Shown here: piece by piece, positions 9,534 to 19,965 of the stretch
Position numbering within the stretch: position 1 is the stretch's first letter
Layout of the letters: every line of letters begins with the position of its first letter
From: Thinopyrum elongatum
Lineage: Eukaryota > Streptophyta > Magnoliopsida > Poales > Poaceae
NCBI GenBank assembly: GCA_011799875.1
Contig: CM022302.1
Location: 323,251,114 to 323,315,113 of the forward strand
Length of the DNA: 64,000 nt
Reading direction: 5' to 3'
The notes under the pieces: generated by a model
Database searches by the model: none
Told to the model about the DNA's origin: nothing
What the model saw: the letters and a program-made list of their open reading frames with translations, nothing else
Made by a program: the position numbers and the translations under genes

Positions 9534-11691
9534 CCCATTGCTTGTCCTCAAGCAATTCAGTTGATAAACTAAAAGTGATAAAGAAAAACTTTTACAAATT
9601 CTGTTTGATCTTGTTGTTGCAAATATGTAAAGCAAGCATTCATGTTTTCAGCAAAGATTATAAACTAACCATATTCACAATAACATTTAGGTCTCACATT
9701 TACTCATACCAATGGCATAATCAACTAACGAGCAATAATAATAAATCTCGGATGACAACACTTTTTCAAAACAATCATGATATGATATAACAGAATGGTA
9801 TCTCGCTAGCCCTTTCTGAGATCGCAAAACATAAATGCAGAGCACCCCTGAAGATCAAGGACTGGCTAGACATTGTAATTCATGGCAAAATAGATCCAGT
9901 CACAGTCATACTCAATATCAATTAATAACAACGCATACAAATGACAGTGGGGCTCTCTAACTGGTGCTTTTTATAAGAGGATGATGACTCGGCATAAAAG
10001 TAAATAGATAGGCCCTTCACAGAGGGAGGCAGGGATTTGCAGAGGTGCCAGAGCGCGAGCTTTTTGAAACAGAGATGAATATAATTTTGAGCGGTAAGCT
10101 TTCATTGTCAACATAACGACCAAGAGATCTCAGTATCTTCCATGCTACATACATTATAGGCGGTTCCCAAACAGAATGGTAAAGTTTATACTCCCCCACC
10201 ACCAACAAGCACATTCCACGGCTGGTCCGAAACAACGGGTACCATCCAACTAACAACAATCTAGGGGGAGTTTTGTTTGCAATTATAATTTGATTTGATT
10301 TGAGCATGGGACTGGGCATCCCAATTACCAGCCATTTTCTTGTGAATGACGAGCAGAGTCCACTCATCGTGAGAATAACCCACCTAGCATGGAAGATACT
10401 GACAGCCCCTAGTCACTACATGAGCGATTCGGGCATACAAAACAGATTATTATTTGAAGGTTTAGAGTTTGGAACATGCAAATTTACTTGGAACGGCAGG
10501 TAAATACCGCATATAGGTAGGTATGGTGGACTCATATGGAACAACTTTGGGTTTATGGAAGTGGATGCACAAGCAGTATTCCCGCTTAGTACAGGTGAAG
10601 GCTAGCAAGAGATTGAGGAGCGACCAACTAGAGAGCGACAACAGCCATAAACATGTATTGAGATTAACCAACATTGAGTGCAAGCATGAGTAGGATATAA
10701 ATCACCATGAACATAAATATCGTGGAGGCTATGTTGATCTTGTTTCAACTACATGCGTGAACATGTGCCAAGTCAAGCCACTCGAATCATTCAAAGGAGG
10801 ATACCATCCTATCATACTACATCACAACCATTTTAAAAGCATGTTGGCACACAAGGTAAACCATTATAAACTCCTAGCTAATTAAGCATGGCATGAGTAA
10901 CTATAATCTCTAATTGTCATTGCAAACATGTTTCATTCATAGTAGGCTGAATCAAGAACGATGAACTAATCATATTTACAAAAACAAGATAGGTCGAGTT
11001 CATACCAGATTTTCCTTATCTCAATCATTTCATCATATACCGTCATTATTGCCTTTCACTTGCATGACCAAACGATGTGGATAGTAATAATAGTGCACGT
11101 GCATTGGACTAAGCTGGAATCTGCAAACATTTATTCAAAGAAGAAGACAAGGTAGATCAACAATAATGCATATGAGAGCCACTCAACATTTTCATCGTGG
11201 TCTTCTCCTCTCGACCCCCAAAGAAAAGAAAAGAATTGCAAAGAAACACACTGAAATGTTTTTGGAGTTTTTGTTTTTCTGAAGAAGGTAAAACAAGAAT
11301 GAGAAAAACTATTTACATGGGAAAGCTCCCAACAAGCAAAACAAGAATGAGAAATCTTTTTGGGTTTTCTTTAATACTACTACTAAATAAACACGGAAAG
11401 GAAATAGGCTACAACTAATTTTTTTTGGTTTTTCTTAAGATTTTTCAAACACACAAGAAGAAAGCGGAAAAAAGAAAATAAACTAACATGGATAATACAA
11501 TGAAAAAGTATGAACACTGAAACTGGAATGAGTGTGTGAACATGAATATATTGTCGGTGAGAAATACGTACTCCCCCAAGCTTAGGCTTTTGGCCTAAGT
11601 TGGTTTACGCCCATGGATCAAAGTAGTCCTCTCCTTGGTACTGAGGAGGATCCTGGGGGTTCCACTGGTTAGCGAGCTCCTGTGGCTCCCA
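9534..11691 (-). other. Non-coding 3' region of element C with duplicated polypurine tract
   Basis: About 2.1 kb lies between the last ORF and the 3' LTR. It is AT-rich, with no open frame I can support. The one clear signal is the second exact copy of the 16-base PPT sequence at 11570-11585, adjacent to the end of the ORF at 11692. Confidence 0.65.
11570..11585 (-). repeat. Second copy of the PPT 16-mer
   Basis: The 16 bases are identical to 9518-9533 and in the same orientation. The surrounding sequence is not obviously LTR-like. Confidence 0.8.
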
Positions 11692-12662
11692 CTAATAAAT
11701 AGACTCCTCATACGGATCAGGTGATGGTTCTGGGTCAGGAACTGGGGATTGCGTTCTCTCCCAGTATGCATAAATGTCCTCGGGCAGAATGAGGTACGTG
11801 CCTGAATGAATATTGAACAAAAAAGGTGCAGGCAAAGTAATAATCTGCCAAGTTTTCTGGCTGAATACCAGGTTATAGATGAGTCTCTTTTCCTTATCAG
11901 CGCTAATAAAATCATGTGCTACCATACTGTTATAGTCTAAATTTAAAGTGGGTAGTAGCATCTCCTCTCTCTCATCGTGCCTAATGGGTATCTCAAAGCG
12001 CTTAGCAAGGCGGGTGGCATAGATACCTCCAAATATAGGACCCTCGAATGGTTTAAGCTCAACCGTCAAGCAACCATAGCGCCCAAACTAAAAGTTCTAT
12101 CACGAAGTAAAGCATGGCGCAAAATAGCAAGATCAAGAGCACTAAGGACTCCACTCTCCCCGCGACCAATTAAACATCTCCCAGCAAATAATGAATAGTA
12201 GTGCAAAACAGGAAAATGTAAACTAGCCACTCTCGCTTCTGACACCTTTCTCCCTTCCCCTATGGTAACTTCATCAATAAAATCTTCTACATCTCTAGGA
12301 TGTGGTTCATCGACATTGCCCTCAAAAGGTAATTTGCAAACCTCACAAAAATCATAAAGCGTCATCTCCTTATACTCATCATATAAATAAAATTCTATCG
12401 TGGGTGGTGATTTCCTAGCATGAAAGTGAAAATTTTGCATGAAAGTATTACACTTATCGTGGAGGAAGTCGGCGATGCCTGCATTCTCCGCCAAATAATA
12501 GAAATCATCATAAATTCCGGCAGCCCTCAAGAATGCATCACATGGCCATTCACACGGCTGAACCTCCGCGGTGCGGGGAAGGTTGTACTTGGGCTTCTTC
12601 TTCTCCTCATTCTCATTTTATTTAGAACCCCGACTTGAAGAGCCTCTCAACCATCTTTTCAT
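11692..12662 (-). pseudogene. Athila ORF1-like protein (element C)
   Basis: Minus-strand frames 12530-12066 and 12069-11692 form one gene with a frameshift near 12080. The probable start is ATG about 12662 (MKRWLRGSSSR), followed by an early stop. Conserved-looking blocks are FYLYDEYKEMTLYDFC (residues ~45-60 of the first frame) and a Leu-rich helix pair around LHYYSLFAGRCLIGR. The C-terminus is Pro/Glu-rich (DPEPSPDPYEE). From memory this matches the plant-specific 'Arabidopsis retrotransposon ORF-1' (ATHILA) family. Its function is unknown. It follows gag-protease without the pol enzymes that normally lie between. Confidence 0.6.
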
Positions 12663-13039
12663 TATTTCTTTTCTGAAAATTTCTAAAAAATTTAGTGACT
12701 TAAAATAAAAGTGAACAAAACTCAACAAAACTAATAGCAACTACTCCTACAAGTGCCTAGAGGCTCTATCACGCATCAAAACTAATTTGGACCATATAAA
12801 TTTGACATGCAAGCTCAAGAACAAGGTCACCACAGCAGCAAAAATTTGCAATATATAAAGCACTAGAACAAAAACTAATTGGATCATTGGAGGAGTCACA
12901 TACCGAAGAACAACCCCCAAAGCAGTTTTGCAAATGGAGCTTTACACAAGGAGATCAAAAATGGAAGCAAAATGAGCTAGAACACGGGTTTGAGCCACGG
13001 GATGATTTTTTCTAGAGGAAGACGAAGTGGATAGGTGCT

Positions 13040-13270
13040 GAAATAAGTGAGGGGGACCCACGTGGGACCCACAAGGCAGGGGGCGCGCCCAGGGGGGTAG
13101 GGCACGCCCTCCACCCTTGTGGTCCACTGGTGCAGCCCCCTGGTGCAATCTCAGTGCCAGAAATTCTAGAATATTCTATAAAAAATCATACTAAATTTTC
13201 AGGGCATTTGGAGAACTTTTATTTTGGGGACATTTTTTATTGCACGGATAATTCAGAAAATAGACAGGTA
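13040..13270 (-). repeat. LTR-like segment inside element C
   Basis: This stretch parallels part of C's own LTR (about 9236-9380): gggacccacaaggcaggggg, then gcgcgccc, cacccttgtgg, a bare AT stretch, and a phrase like ttttcaggNcattNNgagaa followed by cttttatttt. It is clearly diverged from the flanking LTRs. It lies between the protease and the ORF1-like gene, where pol would be. Confidence 0.55.
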
Positions 13271-13450
13271 ATACTATTTTTTTCTTTATTTATTCCAAAT
13301 AACATAAAGTAAAAGGTGGGTACAGAGAGTTGTGCTTTCTAAATTCATCCATCTCATACTCATCAAAAGGAATCCATTAACAAGGTTGATCAAGTCTTAG
13401 TAACAAACTTCTTTCGAATAACATGGAACCGGAGAAATTTTTGAATAACA

Positions 13451-14338
13451 CTAGGTTACCTCAACGGGGATATGCATGTCCCCAACAATAAGAATATCAT
13501 ATTCCTTTTTGACAGTAGGGAGAGGGAATTCAAAACCTCCAATAGTAATAGTTGAAATTTTTCCAATAGAATTGATACTATGAACTTGAGGTTGCTTCTT
13601 CGGAAAGTGTACCGTATGCTCATTACCATTAACATGAAAAGTGACATTGCCCTTGTTGCAATCAATAATAGCCCCTGCAGTATTCAAAAAGGGTCTACCA
13701 AGGATGATCGACATACTGTCATCCTCATGAATATCAAGAATAACAAAGTCCGTTAAGATAGTAACGTTTGCAACCACAACAGGCACATCCTCACAAATAC
13801 CAATGGGTATAGCAGTTGATTTATCAGCCATTTGCAAAGAGATTTCAGTAGGTGTCAACTTATTCAAATCAAGTCTACGAAATAAAGAGAAAGGCATAAC
13901 ACTAACACCGGCTCCCAAATCACATAAAGCAGTTTTAACATAGTTTCTTTTAATGGAGCATGGTATAGTTGGCACTCCTGGATCTCCTAGTTTCTTTGGT
14001 ATTCCACCCTTAAAAGTATAATTGGCAAGCATGGTGGAAATTTCAGCTTCCGATATCCTTCTTTTACTTGTAACAATATCTTTCATATACTTGGCATAAG
14101 GAGACATTTTCAGAATATCGGTCAAACGCATACGCAAAAAGACAGGTCTAAGCATTTCAACAAAGCGCTCAAAATCCTCATCATCCTTTTTTTCGGATGG
14201 TTTAGGAGGAAAGGGCATGGGTTTCTGTACCCATGGTTCTCTTTCTTTACCGTGCTTCCTAGCAACAAAGTCTCTCTTATCATAACGTTTATTCTTAGAT
14301 AGTGGGTTATCAAGATCAACATTAGGTTCAATCTCCAC
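13451..14338 (-). CDS. pro: Retroviral-type aspartic protease domain (element C)
   Basis: This 295-codon open block has the aspartic protease signature ALCDLGAGVSVMP (Asp codon near 13919-13921) and the later ILGRPFLNTAGAIID flap/dimer region, as in Athila and other plant Gypsy proteases. The protease cuts the gag-pol polyprotein in the particle. The N-terminal 90 residues are basic linker from the gag end. The frame terminates at 13451 with no reverse transcriptase following. The catalytic Asp is present, but the upstream gag is frameshifted, so this copy is unlikely to yield a polyprotein. Confidence 0.75.
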   Translation of the reverse strand: MEIEPNVDLDNPLSKNKRYDKRDFVARKHGKEREPWVQKPMPFPPKPSEKKDDEDFERFVEMLRPVFLRMRLTDILKMSPYAKYMKDIVTSKRRISEAEISTMLANYTFKGGIPKKLGDPGVPTIPCSIKRNYVKTALCDLGAGVSVMPFSLFRRLDLNKLTPTEISLQMADKSTAIPIGICEDVPVVVANVTILTDFVILDIHEDDSMSIILGRPFLNTAGAIIDCNKGNVTFHVNGNEHTVHFPKKQPQVHSINSIGKISTITIGGFEFPLPTVKKEYDILIVGDMHIPVEVT

Positions 14339-14553
14339 ATCATTATCATTACTAGGTTGAGCATCAACATGAACATCATTATTAACATTATCACTAGGTT
14401 CATGTTCATCACCAGATTGTGTCTCAGCATCAGAAATAGAAATATCATTTGGGTTCTCAGGTGTATCTATAACAGGTTCACTAGAAGCATGTAAGTCCTA
14501 TCAATTTTCTTTTTATTCTTATTACTAGGACTAGGTGCATCAGTATTAATTCT

Positions 14554-16223
14554 CTAAGAATCTTGCTCAGCTCTGTTAGGATGGCCCTCAGGATACAAAG
14601 GTTCCTGAGTCATTTTACAACCTCTAGTCATAACCCTAACAGCATTATCATTATTCTTACTATTCAACTCATTAAGCAATTCATCATGTGCCTTAAGTAC
14701 TTGTTCTACTTGAGTCTTAACCATGGAAGCATGTTTACTAATAATTTTCAGATCACTCATAGTTCTACTCATGTAATCACCCAAGTAATCAAGCATGTAA
14801 GCATTACGTTTCAATTGTCTACTAACATAAGCATTGAAGTTCTCTTGTTTAACAATAAAATTATCAAACTCATCCAAGCATTGACTAGCAAACTTATTAT
14901 AAGGGATATCACCTTCATCAAATCTATAGAGAGAATTTACCTCTACTACCTATGTCGGTTTATCAAGACCATGTATTTCTTCAATAGGTGGTAAATTCTT
15001 AACATCTTGAGCTTTAATACCTTTTTCTTTCATAGATTTCTTTGCCTCTTGCATATCTTCAAGACTGAGGAATAGAATACCTCTTTTCTTCGGAGTTGGC
15101 TTAGGAGTTGGTTCAGGAAGTGTCCAATCATTATCATTACTCAATATATTATTCAATAGCAATTCATCTTGCTCAATAGTTTGTTCCCTGAAAACACAAC
15201 CAGCACAACTATCTAGGTGGTCCCTAGAAGCATCGGTTAGTCCATTATAAAAGATATCAAGTGTTTCATTTTTCTTGAGAGGATGATCAGGCAAAGCATT
15301 AAGTAATTGGAGAAGCCTCCCCCAAGCTTGTGGGAGACTCTCTTCTTCAGATTGCACAAAGTTAAATATTTCCTTTAAAGCAGCTTGTTTCTTATGAGCA
15401 GGGAAATAATTTTCAGAGAAGTAGTAAATCATATCCTGGGGGCTGCGCACACAACCAGGAGCAAGAGAATTAAACCATAACTTAGCATCACCCTTTAATG
15501 AGAAAGGAAACAACTTAGGAATATAATAATAGCGAATTTTTTCTCATGAGCAAATAGGGTGGCTATATCATTCAACCTAGTAAGATGTGCCACAACAGTT
15601 TCAGATTCATAACCATGAAAAGGATCGTATTCAACCAAAGTAATTAACTTAGGATCGACATAGAATTCATAATCCTTATCGATAACAAAGATAGGTGAAG
15701 TAGCAAACTTAGGATCATATTGCATTCTAGCATTCAAAGATTTTTCTTTCCACTTGCATAATAATTTCTTAAGATCATCTCTATCCTTACAAGCAAGAAT
15801 GTCCCTAGCTACCTCTCCATCCATAACATAACCCTCAGGTATAACAGGTAATTCATATCTAGGAGAGCTAGGTCTAGCAGGTGTCTCAAAGTGTTCAGTT
15901 TCAATAATTTCATCAGCTTCAGAAATATCATCATCTTTAGCATAATCAATAGTTCTAACTCTAGCAAGATGTTCATCAAGTAATTCACCAAGTGGCACAG
16001 TTTTATCAAGCAAAGTAGTAGCATCATAAGCATCATTCATAGCAGAAGTAGCATCATCAATTACTTGTGACATATCAGAATTAATAGCAGGTGTAGGTGT
16101 CACAAGCTTACTCAAAACGGAAGGTGAATCAAGTGCAGAGCTAGATGGCAGTTCCTTACCTCCCCTCGTAGTAGAGGGCAAAATCTTGGTTCTAGTATCT
16201 TTCAAATTCCTCATAGTGATCAA
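14554..16223 (-). pseudogene. gag: Gag protein (element C)
   Basis: Three minus-strand blocks belong together: 16223-15495 (Glu/Asp-rich N-terminal part), 15513-14950 and 14877-14554. The middle block carries the Retrotrans_gag core: KLWFNSLAPGCVRSPQDM, FVQSEEESLPQAWGRLL, and LPDHPLKKNETLDIFYNGL. The last block is a predicted coiled coil (MLDYLGDYMSRTMSDLK). A frameshift lies near 15513-15545, within a T run, and a break near 14880-14950. The protein would form the particle and bind element RNA. It begins just inside the PBS, as expected for an Athila-group element. Confidence 0.75.
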
Positions 16224-16260
16224 CAGATATAAATCCCAAGTGACTCAAAGAATTGAGCTA

Positions 16261-16281
16261 TGCTCCCCGGCAACAGCGCCA
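16261..16281 (-). other. Primer-binding site of element C (tRNA-Asp type)
   Basis: The minus strand reads tggcgctgttgccggggagc, close to the tRNA-Asp-type site used by Athila elements (tggcgccgttgccgggg). It lies 11 bases from the LTR end at 16293. Confidence 0.8.
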
Positions 16282-16292
16282 GAAAAAGTTCT

Positions 16293-17689
16293 TGATAACC
16301 CACAAGTATAGGGGACCGCAACAGTTTTCGAGGGTAGAGTATTCAACCCAAATTTATTGATTCAACACAAGGGGAGCCAAAGAATATTCTCAAGTATTAG
16401 CAGCTGAGTTGTCAATTCAACAACACCTGAAAGACTTAATATCTGCAATAGAGTATTTAGTAGCAAAGTAGTATGGAAGTAACAGTAATAGTGGCAAAAG
16501 TAACAGTAACAGTTTTGTAGCAATTGTAACAGTGGCAACGGAAAAGTAACGTGATCAATATGTGAAAAGCTTGTAGGCAATGGATCAATGATGGATAATT
16601 ATGTAGGATGGCATTCATCATGCAACAGTTATAACCTAGGGTGACACAGAACTAGCTCCAATTCATCAATATAATGTAGGCATGTATTCCGTATATAGTC
16701 ATACGTGCTTATGGAAAAGAACTTGCATGACATCTTTTGTCCTACCCTCCCGTGGCAGCGGGGTCCTAATGGAAACTAAGGGATATTAAGGCCTCCTTTT
16801 AATAGTGAACCGGACTAAAGCATTAGCACTTAGTGAATACATGAACTCCTCAAACTATGGTAATCACCGGAAAGAATCCGAATTATTGTCACCTTGGGGT
16901 ATGCGGATCATAACACGTAATAGGTGTCTACAAGTTGCAAGATAGGATCAAGAACACATATATATTCATGAAAACATAATAGGTTCAGATCTGAAATCAT
17001 GGCACTCGGGCCCTAGTGACAAGCATTAGGCATAGCAATGTCATAGCAACATCAATCTTTGAACACAGTGGATACTAGGGATCAAACCCTAACAAAACTA
17101 ACTCGATTACATGATAAATCTCATTCAACCCATCACCGTCCAGCAAGCCTACGATGTAATTACTCATGCACGGCGGTGAGCATCATGAAATTGGTGATGG
17201 AGGAAGGTTGGTGATGGTGATGTCGATGATTTCCCCTCTCTGGAGCCCCGAACGGACTCCAGATCTGGCCTCCCGATGAAGAACAGGAGGTGACGGCGGC
17301 TCCGTATCGTAAAACACGATGAATCCTTCTTTCTGATTTTTTTCTCCCCGAACGTGAATATATGGAGTTGGAGTTGAGGTCGGTGGAGGTCCAGGGGACC
17401 CACAAGGCAGGGGGCGCATGCTAGGGGGGTGGGCGCGCCCTGCACCCTTGTGGACAGCAGGTGGGTCCCCTCTGTTGATTCTTTCGCCAATATTTTTTAT
17501 TTATTCCAAAAATATTCTCCTTGAAGTTTCAGGTCATTCCGAGAACTTTTATTTCTGCACAAAAATAACACCAAGGCAATTCCGCTGAAAACAACGTCAG
17601 TCCGGGTTAGTTCCATTCAAATCATGCAAATTAGAGTCCAAAACAAGGGCAAAAGAGTTTCGATAAGTAGATACGATGGAGACGTATCA
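16293..17689 (-). repeat. Element C 5' LTR (1397 bp)
   Basis: It has intact ends tgataaccc...gacgtatca and pairs with 8132-9517. The right TSD gggct follows at 17690-17694. Confidence 0.93.
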
Positions 17690-17694
17690 GGGCT

Positions 17695-18182
17695 TCGCCC
17701 GGTTGGCGACTGCAGGGGCCGGGCACCCAGGGGGTAGAGGTGCGGGCACCCGGGTGTCGGGGTGCGGGCACCCGAGGGTGCAGGCACCCAGGGGGTGAAA
17801 GCCCGGGCACCCGAGGTGGACAGAGGGGCCGCACCCTTTGGGGCCGGGGGTCCGGGTAACCGGGGCATAGGAGGCCGGGCACCCGGGGTGGTCCGAGGCC
17901 TCCGGTGCTTCGCGTCTTGGGGTCCCTCTTCCTCCTCCTTCTCCCTTCTTGGATGGTTTGGATGTTCTCCTGCGCTTGAACTCCTCCTCGTCGTTGATGA
18001 AGCTCCAGTAATACCTATGCATGCACATGAGAGGGATGTCAAGTAGTACACCATCCTCGAAGGGGTCAAGTGAACACTTGCAAACGAGATGATTAACCCT
18101 TATGTATGTAAAGTAGATGTCGCATGTGTCACTTGCCGAACGGACTCTTGACATGGTGATGTCCATAGGATGCTCCGCATCA
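17695..18182 (-). repeat. Element B 5' LTR, segment 2
   Basis: It continues the LTR of B after C, and matches about 776-1248. It carries degenerate inverted-repeat motifs and a perfect one at 17875-17886. It ends in ccgcatca, followed by the TSD caatg. Confidence 0.9.
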
Positions 18183-18475
18183 CAATGGATATGGCCACTG
18201 GTTCCCCGCCAGCTGGAAAAGAGCATTGTCGCCCCGAAATGTACTTCCCACATGTTATGGATGGTGCTCGGGTGATAGAGGGCTAGTGTTCCAAAGATGT
18301 AATCATTGACTGATTGTATTAAGTTGTCAACTGGACCTTTTGCTTTATAATGCGGCCCGTTTGTATGTTTAATGCTATGATGATTTTTTTTGACTCCTGT
18401 GCGGCCGTTTGTTTATTATGAAAGTTACCAGTCGTTAGCTTCAGCCCCCAAGTGAATAATACGAGGGGTGTTTCA
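18183..18475 (-). mobile_element. Element A, fragment 2
   Basis: This sequence continues the reading frame of 62-274 after the B insertion and then a short 3' trailer without ORFs. It ends at the start of element D. On the plus strand the trailer contains gtcgttagcttcagccccca; a loosely similar phrase (ctaatgactagcccccaatg) occurs in fragment 3 around 30190. Confidence 0.55.
18188..18286 (+). pseudogene. Antisense ORF of element A, part 2 (C-terminus)
   Basis: These 32 codons continue the frame of 62-274 across the B insertion without a shift, ending at TAG 18284-18286. The segment includes a basic, Pro-rich stretch and an aromatic YFPH motif. It is the C-terminus of the interrupted antisense product. 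Confidence 0.5.
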
Positions 18476-18873
18476 TGTGACGACCCAAGACCGACGCTCC
18501 AGATGCCTTCCATGTTTTTGGTTGTCGCCGTGTGTTTTAATTGTTTATTGCATTTCATCATCGCATCATTCGCATTGCATCCGGGTGTTTTTATAAAACT
18601 CGTGGACCACTCGTAGTTGTCACTTCTTTGTTGTTTCTGTTGACCTCCTATCAGATCAACCGGACCATTCTCTTCTCTAAGCCCATCAAACCCCCTTGTC
18701 TCCATGCCTTTTGTCCGAAAACTGTCCTGAACCCGACCCGCTCAGTCATCACCATTGGGTCCGGATCAACCTCAAACATCCCTAAAACATCTTTGGTTTC
18801 TTATTTGGGTCACATAACATTTTTATCTCGACCGTTCGATCTTCATCGGGTGATCCAAATTTCCCTCCTTTCC

Positions 18874-18883
18874 TTATATATAG
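18874..18883 (+). promoter_or_regulatory. TATA box of element D LTR
   Basis: The sequence ttatatatag is kept in the other LTR at about 26478-26487. It lies about 400 bp into the LTR, just before the GC-rich leader. Confidence 0.65.
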
Positions 18884-19524
18884 ACCAACCTCATACATAA
18901 TCTAGACTAACCCTAAAACCTAGGAGGTTTGTCCCTTCGCCGCTGCCACTCCACCGAATACCCCTCAGGATCTCCCCTCCTCGATCCACCAATCCAACAA
19001 GCTCCGCCGTCCCCGCTGCAAACGCTCGACCCCGCCGCCCTTGTCTGCTCTGGTGAGCCTCGCCTCCATCAACGGCCGAACACCCCAGGTCCCGTCGCTC
19101 CTCTTCTCCCTCTCGCTCCTATTGTCCTCTGGTCCTCCCTCATCTCACATCTCTCTCTCAACTCTCTCTGTTACAGGGAGGCCGCCATGGCCATGGGGCT
19201 CCACCCGACGCCAAGCCACCTCCTCAGCCCTGCAGCCTCCTCCCCTCGCGACCCCGCGGCCGCTCCGGCATAACCTCACCGGACTCCTCCCGCAGTAGCC
19301 CCGCACCAAGCCTCGCGCCGTCGGCCAGTAGGACAGAGCCGCCATCGTCCTTCGTCCCCGCAGCCTCCCCGGTCTGCTCGTCAACGCACGGAGACAAGCT
19401 CCTCCCGAAGACCAGCAAGCGGCGCTGCCCCTCGCAGGTCATCCGTGCCCCTGCGCTTCCTTCTTCTTCCACTATCCCGCTCTTCTCTTAGTGCTCTCTC
19501 TTTGCCCCATGTAGGAGGACAGCC

Positions 19525-19965
19525 ATGGGAGCACCTCGAGGAGCACCACCACAGCAGCCACCGTCCAGGACCCCGCCGACCTCCCCTCGCCGGAGAACGC
19601 AGTCCTTGCCTCGTCGTCCCCGTGCCAATACCCCTGCTTGGCCTCCTGCCTTCATGCACACGAGAACGAGCGCCTGCCTCCACACGCCTCCCCTGGCTGG
19701 ATCCGACCGTCCTCCGTCAACTTCCGTCGGATCCGCACCCAGCCATCACCTCGCCTCGCCGGAGATACCTCAAGCCGCCACTGAGCCCTCTTCCTGTTCG
19801 GGATTCGAGCAACTGCTCGATGCTGCCTCCTCTGCGTCGAGCAGGGGCGATGACGCCGTGTCATTTTGCCTCGACCAGGCCGCCCCCACTTTGTCACTTG
19901 GGCCGGCCTCCTTCGCCCAAGCCGCTAGCTCCTCCTCCACCGACAGGGCCAAGAGCCCATGGTGA
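19525..19965 (+). other. 146-codon ORF in LTR of D (also 27130-27570)
   Basis: Both LTRs keep an uninterrupted 146-codon frame of equal length, starting MGAP(R/Q)GAPPQQPPS and ending STDRAKSPW. It is Pro/Ser/Ala-rich with no recognised domain. It begins shortly after an apparent 3' splice site (tttgccccatgtag at 19502-19515). High GC content favours chance ORFs, and a young LTR pair would keep any ORF, so coding status is doubtful. Confidence 0.2.

Larger units (their letters stand above)
8132..17689 (-). mobile_element. Element C: Athila-type Gypsy retrotransposon lacking pol core (Sabrina/WHAM-like)
   Basis: C has LTRs at 8132-9517 and 16293-17689, TSD gggct, a tRNA-Asp-type PBS at 16261-16281 and a PPT at 9518-9533. 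It is oriented minus. Gene order is gag, protease, then an Athila ORF1-like protein. Reverse transcriptase, RNase H and integrase are absent between 13451 and 12662, where an LTR-like segment sits instead. The LTR start tgataacccacaag is familiar from abundant Triticeae elements of the Sabrina/WHAM kind; the exact family needs a library comparison. Confidence 0.92.
275..18182 (-). mobile_element. Element B: pol-less Gypsy-type LTR retrotransposon
   Basis: B has LTRs at 275-1248 and 7633-8131 plus 17695-18182, the second split by element C. Ends are TG...CA and the TSD is caatg. Orientation is minus: the PBS lies left of the LTR at 7633 and the purine tract right of the LTR at 1248. Without C it is about 8.3 kb. 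It encodes a gag-like protein and a long degenerate Cys/His/Met-rich frame. I find no reverse transcriptase, RNase H or integrase. Element I (52326-60082) is a relative with the same gene order. It probably depended on enzymes from another element. I do not know the family name. Confidence 0.9.

Noticed and set aside
9542..9790. Plus-strand 82-codon ORF in element C
   Set aside because: AT-rich, no motif, antisense in the non-coding 3' region; fits chance.
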